The position numbers were made by a program, and so were the translations under genes. The notes under the pieces were generated by a model that saw only the letters and a program-made list of their open reading frames with translations, was not told the origin of the DNA and searched no databases. Positions 15,290-21,835 of a DNA stretch of 22,834 bases are shown in pieces. Source of the stretch: Desulfocurvus sp. (lineage in GTDB: Bacteria > Desulfobacterota > Desulfovibrionia > Desulfovibrionales > Desulfovibrionaceae); assembly GCF_023230885.1 (NCBI RefSeq), contig NZ_JALNWM010000021.1, positions 1-22,834 on the forward strand, given 5' to 3'. Numbering within the stretch: position 1 is the first letter of the stretch; every line of letters starts with the position of its first letter.

Positions 15290-16597
15290 ATGGACGCGAC
15301 CCCTTCGCCGGAACCTCTCGCCTGCGCGCCCTGCGAGCCGGCATTCAAGGACAAGGCCCTGGAACTGCTGCCCTCGGGCGGCAACTACACCATGTGCCTG
15401 ACCTGCGGGCTGTGCTCGTCGGGCTGCCCCGCCTCGGGCCTGGAGGGCATGGACCCGCGCAAGTTCGTGCGCATGGCCGCCCTGGGCATGAACGAGGAGC
15501 TCGCCGCCACGCCCTGGGTCTGGATGTGCACCATGTGCAAGCGCTGCCAGCACGTCTGCCCCATGAACATCGACATCCCCCGGCTGGTGTTCCACGCGCG
15601 CTCCTGCTGGCCGCGCGACAAGCGCCCCCGGGGCATCGTTGCCTCCTGCGAGCAGGCCCTGCGCACGGCCACGCACTCGGCCATGGGCATCGGTCCCGAC
15701 GATTTCGCCTTCGTGGTCCAGGACGTGCTCGAAGAGCTGCACGAATCCCAGCCGCAGTTTGCGGGGGTCCGGGCGCCCCTGAACCGCAAGGGCGCCTATT
15801 TCTTCCTCAACCAGAACTCGCGTGAGCCGGTGACCGAGCCCGACGAGATGATCCCGCTGTGGAAGATCCTGGATTACGTCGGCGCGGACTGGACCTACGG
15901 CACCACGAGCTGGGCCGCCGAGAACTTCTGCATGTTCGCCGCCGACGAGGCGTCGTGGGAGACCATCGTCCGCGACCTGGCGCACAACGTGGAGGACCTG
16001 GGCTGCAAGGTCTGGCTGAACACCGAGTGCGGCCACGCCTACTACGCCGTGTGGGAGGCCGTGCGCCGCTTCGGCATCCGGGCCGACTTCCGCCTGGAGA
16101 ACCTGGTGACGTGGTACGCGCGCTGGATCCGCGAGGGCAAGCTGCCCGTCTCCAGCCAGTGGAACCGCGAGCTGGGCATAACCTTCACCGTCCAGGATCC
16201 CTGCCAGGTCGTGCGCAAATCCCTGGGCGACGACATCGCCGAGGATCTGCGCTTCGTCATCAAGGCCGTTGTCGGCGAGGAGCATTTCATCGAGATGTAC
16301 CCCAACCGCTCCAACAACTATTGCTGCGGGGGCGGGGGCGGGGCGCTCCAGGGCGGCTACCCCGAGCAGCGCCGCGCCTACGGCCTGCGCAAGCGCGACC
16401 AGATCCTGGCCACCGGCGCCAAGTACTGCATCACGCCCTGCCACAACTGCCATTCGCAGATCCACGACCTGTCCCAGCAGGCGGGCCACGCCTGGGAAAC
16501 GGTCCACCTGTGGACGCTCATCTGCCTGTCCCTGGGCATCCTGGGCGAGAACGAGCGCGCCTACCTGGGGCCGGACCTGGCCGGGGTCGGGCTCTAG
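15290..16597 (+). CDS. HdrD/GlpC/TmcB-like iron-sulfur electron-transfer protein
   Basis: A 435-residue soluble protein. A dicluster ferredoxin module holds two [4Fe-4S] motifs, Cys36/39/42/46 and Cys80/83/86/90. Two CCG-type halves follow: the first with NTECGHAYY, the second with NYCCGGGGG and then CITPCHNCHSQ. This is the architecture of GlpC, HdrD, DsrK and the TmcB/HmcF proteins of sulfate reducers. Divergent pairing with glpAB, with no glpC in that operon, suggests that it takes electrons from GlpAB. Sequence features such as ECGHAYY also fit the TmcB/HmcF group, so another partner is possible. The ATG at 15290 has AGGGAG upstream; earlier in-frame residues read as non-coding. Confidence 0.85.
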   Translation: MDATPSPEPLACAPCEPAFKDKALELLPSGGNYTMCLTCGLCSSGCPASGLEGMDPRKFVRMAALGMNEELAATPWVWMCTMCKRCQHVCPMNIDIPRLVFHARSCWPRDKRPRGIVASCEQALRTATHSAMGIGPDDFAFVVQDVLEELHESQPQFAGVRAPLNRKGAYFFLNQNSREPVTEPDEMIPLWKILDYVGADWTYGTTSWAAENFCMFAADEASWETIVRDLAHNVEDLGCKVWLNTECGHAYYAVWEAVRRFGIRADFRLENLVTWYARWIREGKLPVSSQWNRELGITFTVQDPCQVVRKSLGDDIAEDLRFVIKAVVGEEHFIEMYPNRSNNYCCGGGGGALQGGYPEQRRAYGLRKRDQILATGAKYCITPCHNCHSQIHDLSQQAGHAWETVHLWTLICLSLGILGENERAYLGPDLAGVGL

Positions 16598-16627
16598 GCC
16601 CGCGCCTGGCCGGGAGGGGCGACGCAA

Positions 16628-16657
16628 AGGCCCCGGCCGCGCAAGCGGCCGGGGCCT
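16628..16657. terminator. Hairpin terminator between convergent genes
   Basis: A perfect 13-bp stem (16628-16640 with 16645-16657) with a GCAA tetraloop lies between the HdrD-like gene and the convergent methyltransferase-like gene. It is followed by TCGTGTTT on the plus strand and by TTT on the minus strand, so it is likely to act in both directions, though the T-runs are short. Confidence 0.8.
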
Positions 16658-16681
16658 TCGTGTTTCCGGGCGCGCGGGGGG

Positions 16682-17590
16682 CTAGCGCCTGCGCGCGATG
16701 CACAGCCCCTGGGGCGTGGTGGTGTCGTGGTAGAGCACGTCCCACTCCGGCGAGGCCGCGAGCATGGCGCAGAGCAGGAACGATTTGACGCTTTTGGGAA
16801 AGTGCACGTCGTGGAGGATGGCCAGCCCCCCGGGGCGGATGCGCTGGCTGGTCAGGGTCCACTCGGGCAGGGTCGAGAATTCCCCGCAGTCGTAGAACAC
16901 CGCGTCGAAGCTGTCGGCCTCGGCCAGCACGCCGTCCAGGGCCGTGGGGCCCTGGGCGGCGCAAAACTCCTCGTCGGCCTTCCATCGCTCGGGCAGCAGG
17001 GTCGACAGGCAGCGCAGGCCGTCGCCCCGGAAGAGCTGCCCGTCCACGGCCCGGGCCAGGGCGCCGGGCTCCTCGGGCAGGCCCAGGGTCGCGGCGTAGA
17101 AGCTGCGGCCCTGCGGGCGCACGAAGGGCCCCAGGTGGGCGCGCAGGGCCGCCACGGGCAGCCCCAGGAACTCCGTCCTGGTCCGCGAGTCGTAGAATGC
17201 GCGGTACTGCTCGCGGGTCAGGGTCGGGCCGGTGACGAAGCGGACCCGATGGGCCACGGCCAGCAGCGGCTCGCGGATGTCGTAGGCGTCCACGGGCTTG
17301 CCGTCCACGGAGAATATCCGCGTCCCCTCGGGGGCCAGGGTGCCCCACAGCAGGGAGCTGTAGCCGCTGCCCAGCTCCAGCACAGTCTCCAGCCGGTCCA
17401 GGTTCAGGGCGAAGTTCACGCCCACGGCGTATTGCAGAAATACCGGGACGTTGTGGCGGTCGTTGGCGCGCCCGGCGCGGGTGTCCAGGGCGGCCTTGGC
17501 CAGCCCCTGGAGCAGCGCGGTGTTGGCGTCGGGCCGCAGGGCGCTGGCCGCGTGGTACTTGAGCAGTTTCCTGTTCCAGTTGAAGGACAT
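16682..17590 (-). CDS. Class I SAM-dependent methyltransferase-like protein
   Basis: A 302-residue protein. Residues 89-103 (VLELGSGYSSLLWGT) match motif I of Rossmann-fold methyltransferases, with the following acidic strand FSVDG as motif II and FDAVFYDCGEFSTLPEW as a motif IV-like region, then LHDVHFPKS. The substrate is unknown; the pattern resembles small-molecule or class-24-type methyltransferases more than RNA or DNA enzymes. It begins 52 bases after thiE in the same direction, with no terminator visible in between, so it may be the last gene of the thiamine operon. The ATG at 17590 has only a weak GGCGGAA site; a longer in-frame reading would run into thiE. Confidence 0.75.
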   Translation of the reverse strand: MSFNWNRKLLKYHAASALRPDANTALLQGLAKAALDTRAGRANDRHNVPVFLQYAVGVNFALNLDRLETVLELGSGYSSLLWGTLAPEGTRIFSVDGKPVDAYDIREPLLAVAHRVRFVTGPTLTREQYRAFYDSRTRTEFLGLPVAALRAHLGPFVRPQGRSFYAATLGLPEEPGALARAVDGQLFRGDGLRCLSTLLPERWKADEEFCAAQGPTALDGVLAEADSFDAVFYDCGEFSTLPEWTLTSQRIRPGGLAILHDVHFPKSVKSFLLCAMLAASPEWDVLYHDTTTPQGLCIARRR

Positions 17591-17642
17591 GCGTTCCGCC
17601 TTTGCTGTGTTGTGCGCGGGGGCCTGTTGCCGCCCCTGGGAT

Positions 17643-18329
17643 TTAGGGCATCCGGGCGGGCGCGTCAATGCCGCCCGCCGCGCGCATGACGGTGGCCAGC
17701 TCCGCGATGCGCGCGCCGATGTCCGGGGCGCCGACGATTTCCGTGACCAGGCAGACCGTGCGCGCGCCGCGGGCCAGCACCTGGGGCAGGTTGTGGGTCT
17801 TGATGCCGCCGATGGCCGCGAAGGGCAGGTCGATCTCGCGGACCACGAAGTCCAGGTATTCCAGGCCCACGGGGGCGCAGACATCCTCCTTGGTCCGCGT
17901 GGCGTGGATGGGGCCGACGCCGATGGAGTCCGCCCCGGCGGCCACGGCGGCCCGGGCCTGGTCCGGGCCGTGGGTGGACAGGCCGATGGCCACGCGCGGA
18001 CCCGTCAGCCGCCGCACGGCGGCCACGGGCAGGTCCTCCTGGCCCACATGGACTCCGTCGGCCTCCACCAGCAGGGCCAGGTCGATGTGGTCGTTGACCA
18101 CCAGGGCCGCCCCGGCGGCGCGGGTCATGGCCCGCAGCTCCTTGCATTCGCGGTACATCTCCCCGGCCTTCTTGCGTTTTTCCCGGTATTGGATCAGGCG
18201 TACGCCCGCGTCGAGCATGGCGCGGACCACCTCGACGTTGCCGCGCCCCAGGGAGAAGGGCTCGGCGGTCAGGCAATAGAGCCCGCCCTCGCGCATGAGT
18301 CCGGTAACCAGTTCGCGTCCGTCAGTCAT
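17643..18329 (-). CDS. thiE: Thiamine-phosphate synthase
   Basis: A 228-residue TIM-barrel enzyme joining hydroxymethylpyrimidine diphosphate and thiazole phosphate to thiamine phosphate. Family motifs are present: QYREK (47-51), VVNDHIDLAL (77-86, Asn/Asp substrate contacts), ADGVHVGQEDLP (90-101), then GLSTH, IGVGPIHATRTKED and AIGGI. The length is near the usual 210-220. The ATG overlaps the thiF stop by 8 bases. The ending has a short Pro/Arg tail. It is the last recognised thiamine gene of this operon, controlled by the upstream TPP riboswitch. Confidence 0.95.
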   Translation of the reverse strand: MTDGRELVTGLMREGGLYCLTAEPFSLGRGNVEVVRAMLDAGVRLIQYREKRKKAGEMYRECKELRAMTRAAGAALVVNDHIDLALLVEADGVHVGQEDLPVAAVRRLTGPRVAIGLSTHGPDQARAAVAAGADSIGVGPIHATRTKEDVCAPVGLEYLDFVVREIDLPFAAIGGIKTHNLPQVLARGARTVCLVTEIVGAPDIGARIAELATVMRAAGGIDAPARMP

Positions 18330-18996
18330 GGGGGTTCTCCTTTTCGGCGTCGTCCACCGTCGGCCCGGGGCCCAGCCCGGCCAGGAAGCGGTTCAGGAAA
18401 TGGGCCAGCACCGCGTCGGCCTGCATGGCGGCCGCCACGCCCACCGTGGGCGACAGGGGCGGGGCCCCGGGGCCGCAGGCCGTGCACCCGTCGCCCACCA
18501 GGACGAAATTGGGGCGCAGGGTGCGCGTGCGGATGCCCCCGGCGCGGCCGAACCCGCCGATGCCCGAGGCCGCGACCAGGAGCGCCGGGCCGGGCAGCAC
18601 GGCCTCGGCCAGGGCCTTCTTGGCCCGGGGGTCGTCCAGGGCCTCGACCACCGCGTGGCAGGCGCCGAAAACGGCGGTGGCGCTGGCCCCGTCCAGGCGC
18701 ACGGGGCACAGGGTCAGGCGCAGCTCGGGGTTCACGGCGCGCAGATTCTCGGCCAGGGCCTCGACCTTGGCCCGGCCCACCTGGGCCGCCGTGTAGCACT
18801 GGCGGTTCAGGTTCGAGGGCTCCACGGCGTCGAAGTCGGCCAGCACCAGCCGGGTGAAGCCCGAGCGCACCAGGTGCATGGCGCAGTTGGAGCCCAGGCC
18901 CCCGGCCCCGGCGACGCCCACCGCCACCCCGGCCAGGAACTCCGGGGCCCCCGGGGGCAGGTGGCGGGCCAGGCCCTGGCGCAGCAGGGAGCTCAT
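18322..18996 (-). CDS. thiF: ThiS adenylyltransferase, short type
   Basis: A 224-residue E1-like enzyme that adenylates the C-terminus of ThiS. The nucleotide-binding loop is GVAGAGGLGSN (27-37), followed by LADFDAVEPSNLNRQ (52-66) with the Asp and Arg expected to hold ATP and magnesium. One CxxC (GCTAC) is present, instead of the two zinc CxxC pairs of E. coli ThiF. The length and layout fit the shorter ThiF group found in anaerobes. The start overlaps the thiH stop (ATGA). It lacks the extra rhodanese domain of MoeB/ThiF fusions. Confidence 0.9.
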   Translation of the reverse strand: MSSLLRQGLARHLPPGAPEFLAGVAVGVAGAGGLGSNCAMHLVRSGFTRLVLADFDAVEPSNLNRQCYTAAQVGRAKVEALAENLRAVNPELRLTLCPVRLDGASATAVFGACHAVVEALDDPRAKKALAEAVLPGPALLVAASGIGGFGRAGGIRTRTLRPNFVLVGDGCTACGPGAPPLSPTVGVAAAMQADAVLAHFLNRFLAGLGPGPTVDDAEKENPHD

Positions 18997-20120
18997 GCCG
19001 CCCCCGGAGCCGCGTCCGCCAGGGGTTCCCAGTCCTTGAACACGGGCTGGTAGCCCCGCCGCCGCAGGGCGGCGCACATGTCCTGGACCCCGCGCGGGTC
19101 GGATATCTCGAACTGTCCCGTGCCCGCCTCGCCCCCGGTGTGCCCGCCCACGGCGGTGGACACCCCGGCCGACATGCGCGTGACGCCCAGGGGCACGAGG
19201 TTGTCGCGCAGGGTCGGGGACTCGCGGGTGGAGATGGTGATGCCCGCCTGGGGCAGGAACAGGCGCAGGGCCGTCATGGCCTGGACGAGGTCGCTGTCCG
19301 TGAGCGGGTGGGCGGGCTGCCAGGCCCCGGCGTGGGGCCGCATCCGGGGCAGGGAGATGGCCAGGTCCACCCCGGGGTGGTGGCGCTGGAGATACCGGGC
19401 GTGCATGGCCGTGGCGAAGACCTCCAGGCGCCAGGGCGCAAGCCCCAGCAGGGCGCCGATGTTCACCGTGCGCATCCCCGCGCGGCAGGCGCGCTGCGGG
19501 GCATCCAGGCGCCAGGCGTAGTCGCGCTTGGGGCCCCGGGGGTGCAGGGTCGCATAGAGCGTCCGGTCGTAGGTTTCCTGGAACATGGTCATGCCGTCCA
19601 CCCCGGCGCGGACCAGGACGCGGTAGTCGTCTTCGGACAGGGCGTGGACCTCCACGGCCAGGGAGGGGAACAGCGGGCGCAGGAGCCTGGCGCAGGCCGC
19701 GATATAGTCCGTGCCCGCGCGGGCCGGGGCCTCGCCCGTAAGCAGCAGCAGCTGGCGCAGGCCGGTGGCGGCGATGGCCCGGCCCTCCTCCAGGGCCTGG
19801 GGCGGGGTCAGCTGCGCGCGGGGGATGCGGTTGGCGCTGTTGAACCCGCAGTAGACGCAGCCGTTGGTGCAGTGGTTGGAGAGGTACAGCGGGGTGAAGA
19901 GCTGGATGGTCCGGCCGAAGTGGCGCACGGTGGTTTCGTGGGCCCGGCGGGCCAGGGCTTCCAGGTGGGCCGCCGCCGCCGGGGACAGCAGCGCCGCCAG
20001 ATCGTGCGGGCCCGGGGCCGGGGCGTCCAGGGCGCGCAGCACGGCGGCTTCGTCGGCCGTTTCTATGGCCCGGGCCGTTTCGCCGTCGTGCAGGGCCGCG
20101 CAGGCCGGGGCGAAGCTCAT
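18993..20120 (-). CDS. thiH: Tyrosine lyase ThiH (radical SAM)
   Basis: A 375-residue radical SAM enzyme that cleaves tyrosine to dehydroglycine for thiazole formation without oxygen. The cluster motif CTNGCVYC has Cys84, Cys88 and Cys91 in CxxxCxxC spacing, preceded by PLYLSNH as in the family. The C-terminal region with STRESPTLRDN and MSAGVST is typical of the ThiH/biotin-synthase-like barrel. AGGAGG lies 6 bases before the ATG at 20120, which overlaps the thiG stop (ATGA). Use of ThiH rather than the glycine oxidase ThiO fits an anaerobe. Confidence 0.95.
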   Translation of the reverse strand: MSFAPACAALHDGETARAIETADEAAVLRALDAPAPGPHDLAALLSPAAAAHLEALARRAHETTVRHFGRTIQLFTPLYLSNHCTNGCVYCGFNSANRIPRAQLTPPQALEEGRAIAATGLRQLLLLTGEAPARAGTDYIAACARLLRPLFPSLAVEVHALSEDDYRVLVRAGVDGMTMFQETYDRTLYATLHPRGPKRDYAWRLDAPQRACRAGMRTVNIGALLGLAPWRLEVFATAMHARYLQRHHPGVDLAISLPRMRPHAGAWQPAHPLTDSDLVQAMTALRLFLPQAGITISTRESPTLRDNLVPLGVTRMSAGVSTAVGGHTGGEAGTGQFEISDPRGVQDMCAALRRRGYQPVFKDWEPLADAAPGAA

Positions 20121-20938
20121 GGCGCCACCTCCTGCGGGGCCCGGCCCCCGTCCTGGCCCAGGAAGCCCGTGAGCGGCGAGGACGCGCTGGCCCGGGCGCG
20201 CACGGCCCCCGGCCCGGAGAGGAACGCCTCGCGCCCGGCGGCCACGGCCCGGCCAAAGGCCCGGGCCATGCCCACAGGATCGGCGGCGGTGGCGATGGCC
20301 GTATTGACCAGGCAGGCCGCCGCGCCCATCTCCATCGCCTCGCAGGCCTGGCTGGGCCTGCCGATGCCCGCGTCGACGATGACCGGCAGGGCCAGGTCCT
20401 CGATGAGCACGGCGATCATTTCGCGGGTGCGCAGGCCCCGGTTGGTGCCGATGGGCGCGCCCAGGGGCATGACGGCGGCGGCCCCGGCGTCGGCCAGGCT
20501 GCGGGCCACATAGAGGTCGGGGTTCATGTAGGGCAGGACCACGAAGCCCTCGCGGGCCAGGGTCTCGGTGGCCCTGGCCGTGGCGTAGCCGTCGGGCAGC
20601 AGGTGGCGCGAGTCGGCCACGACTTCGATCTTGATCCAGTGGCCGCAGCCCATGGCCCGGGCCAGCCGCGCGATGCGCACGGCCTCGTCGGCGGTGCGCG
20701 CGCCGCTGGTGTTGGGCAGGCGCACCATGTGCGCCGGGATGTGGCCCATGAGGTTGGCGGGGCCGGCGTCCAGGTCCACCCGGCGCAGGGCCATTGTGAT
20801 GACCTGGGCGCCCGATGCCTCGCACACGGCGGGGATCAGCGCGTCGTCGCCGAATTTTCCGGTGCCGACGAACAGGCGGCTTTGCAGGCGCGTGCCGCCG
20901 ATTTCCAGGAAGTCGTCAGGTTCTGGGGTCGTGGTCAT
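20117..20938 (-). CDS. thiG: Thiazole synthase
   Basis: A 273-residue TIM-barrel enzyme forming the thiazole phosphate from deoxyxylulose phosphate, dehydroglycine and ThiS thiocarboxylate. The Schiff-base lysine is Lys103 in CGHWIKIEVV, and the phosphate-binding segment reads PLGAPIGTNRGL, followed by VIVDAGIGRPS. The length is slightly above the usual 255-260 because of a short N-terminal extension and a Ser/Pro-rich end (SASSPLTGFLGQDG). It starts 3 bases after the thiS stop, so synthase and sulfur carrier are coupled. Confidence 0.95.
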   Translation of the reverse strand: MTTTPEPDDFLEIGGTRLQSRLFVGTGKFGDDALIPAVCEASGAQVITMALRRVDLDAGPANLMGHIPAHMVRLPNTSGARTADEAVRIARLARAMGCGHWIKIEVVADSRHLLPDGYATARATETLAREGFVVLPYMNPDLYVARSLADAGAAAVMPLGAPIGTNRGLRTREMIAVLIEDLALPVIVDAGIGRPSQACEAMEMGAAACLVNTAIATAADPVGMARAFGRAVAAGREAFLSGPGAVRARASASSPLTGFLGQDGGRAPQEVAP

Positions 20939-20941
20939 TGT

Positions 20942-21142
20942 TCAGCCTCCGCCCACGAAGGACAGTATTTCCAGCGTGTCGCCGGGTTCCAGGGGCGTGG
21001 CGGCGTAGTCCGCGCCGGGCACGATGGTCCCGTTGCGTTCCACCACCACCACGGCGGGGTCCAGGCCGCAGTCGCGCAACAGGGCGGCCACGTTGGCCGG
21101 GCGGGGCAGGGGTCGGGTGCTGCCGTTGACGGTGAGGGTCAT
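20942..21142 (-). CDS. thiS: Sulfur carrier protein ThiS
   Basis: A 66-residue ubiquitin-like sulfur carrier ending SFVGGG; the terminal diglycine accepts sulfur as a thiocarboxylate after adenylation by ThiF. It starts MTLTVNG, and has the VVVERNG and LEPGDTLEI signatures of the family. AAGGAGG lies 7 bases before the ATG at 21142. It is the first gene after the TPP riboswitch. Confidence 0.95.
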   Translation of the reverse strand: MTLTVNGSTRPLPRPANVAALLRDCGLDPAVVVVERNGTIVPGADYAATPLEPGDTLEILSFVGGG

Positions 21143-21148
21143 GGGTCG

Positions 21149-21174
21149 GCCTCCTTGCTTGCTGCCGGGGAGGC
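21149..21174 (-). promoter_or_regulatory. Hairpin masking the thiS ribosome site
   Basis: On the minus strand, GCCTCC (21169-21174) can pair with GGAGGC (21149-21154), which contains the core of the thiS Shine-Dalgarno sequence, over a 14-base loop. It could be the translation switch of the upstream riboswitch. The stem is only 6 bp, so this is tentative. Confidence 0.45.
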
Positions 21175-21199
21175 GGGGTCCGGGCGGGGCCGCAAACGC

Positions 21200-21228
21200 G
21201 GCGCGCCCGCCGGGAAGGCGGGCGCGCC
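21200..21228 (-). promoter_or_regulatory. Hairpin in the thi riboswitch expression platform
   Basis: A perfect 12-bp stem (21200-21211 with 21217-21228) with a 5-base loop lies between the riboswitch aptamer and thiS. The minus strand continues GCGTTTGCG, a poor U-run, so it is a weak intrinsic terminator or a structural spacer. Confidence 0.55.
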
Positions 21229-21254
21229 ACGGGATCGCAGGCTGGTTCGGAACC

Positions 21255-21342
21255 GGCTTCCCTACGGCAGAATGATCTGCATCAGGTTCCAAGGGTCGGG
21301 ACACTCGTCCCCTCTCAGCCCCGTACGGGGCTCCCCTAGCGC
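21255..21342 (-). promoter_or_regulatory. TPP riboswitch (THI element)
   Basis: On the minus strand the conserved THI-box parts occur in order: GGGGAGCC, then GGCTGAGAGG (CTGAGA at 21313-21318), CCCTTGGAACCTGAT (ACCTGAT at 21281-21287) and CGTAGGGAA at the end. It lies upstream of thiSGHFE and would switch the operon off when thiamine diphosphate binds. Confidence 0.95.
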
Positions 21343-21350
21343 GTGGGCAA

Positions 21351-21379
21351 AGCCTATGCCCTTGCCCGGGCGATGTAAA
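21351..21379 (-). promoter_or_regulatory. Promoter of the thi operon
   Basis: On the minus strand, TTTACA (21374-21379; five of six consensus bases) and TAGGCT (21351-21356) are separated by 17 bp. Transcription would begin a few bases before the riboswitch. Confidence 0.6.
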
Positions 21380-21492
21380 GGCGGAACTGGCCGCCGCAAC
21401 GGCCCTGGAACGCCTGCCGCGCCGGAGCGGCGCCCCGGGCGCGCTGGCCTGGGCGTGGGGGGGCCGGAAAACAGATGCGCAAACTACCAAAA

Positions 21493-21521
21493 GTTGCCCC
21501 CTTGCGTCCGGGCCCGGGGTT
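21493..21521 (+). repeat. GC-rich intergenic repeat, copy 1
   Basis: It begins GTTGCC and ends CGGGGTT, with CCGGGCCCGG in the middle. It aligns to the copy at 21557 with one gap and two substitutions over about 30 bases. Confidence 0.6.
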
Positions 21522-21556
21522 ACTCCAAACCCAGGATCGTCCACATGGCCCCGCAG

Positions 21557-21586
21557 GTTGCCCGCCTTGCGCCCGGGCGCGGGGTT
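21557..21586 (+). repeat. GC-rich intergenic repeat, copy 2
   Basis: It has the same ends as copy 1 and contains the perfect 12-base palindrome GCGCCCGGGCGC. The copies start 64 bases apart. Confidence 0.6.
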
Positions 21587-21686
21587 GGTTTTTGTTCGTG
21601 GCCTTGTATTGAAAAACTTCTTGCCCAATGCATTTCGAGACAGTAAACCACAAGGTGCGACTTAATTTCCTTTGGGATTGTACCTG

Positions 21687-21725
21687 GTTGCCGCCTTGTG
21701 CCCCGCCCGGGCGCAAGGCGGCAGG
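21687..21725 (+). repeat. GC-rich intergenic repeat, copy 3, forming a hairpin
   Basis: It starts GTTGCCGCCTTG like the other copies, then forms a 15-bp stem (21689-21703 with 21709-21723; one position is a C/T difference that pairs as G-U or mismatch depending on strand). It may also act as a terminator-like structure, though no good T-run follows. Confidence 0.55.
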
Positions 21726-21835
21726 TTTCCTGGGAGCAGGCTTTCATGGCCCCCTCGGGGCGCGTGGCAAGGGTCCGGTTTCTTGTTTTTCATCGCGGCA
21801 TCGTATCGCTCATCATGACTGGAGTGGATCGCGTC

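Larger units (their letters stand above)
21381..21835. other. Intergenic region between thi promoter and lipoprotein gene
   Basis: About 455 bases with no supportable gene. It holds three related GC-rich repeats and an AT-rich patch between the second and third (about 21583-21688), which is unusual for this genome and may carry promoter activity. I could not define a well-spaced -35/-10 pair for the lipoprotein. Confidence 0.6.

Noticed and set aside
21493..21725. Short CRISPR array
   Set aside because: Only three degenerate copies with unequal spacing, each with internal palindromes, and no cas genes in the window.
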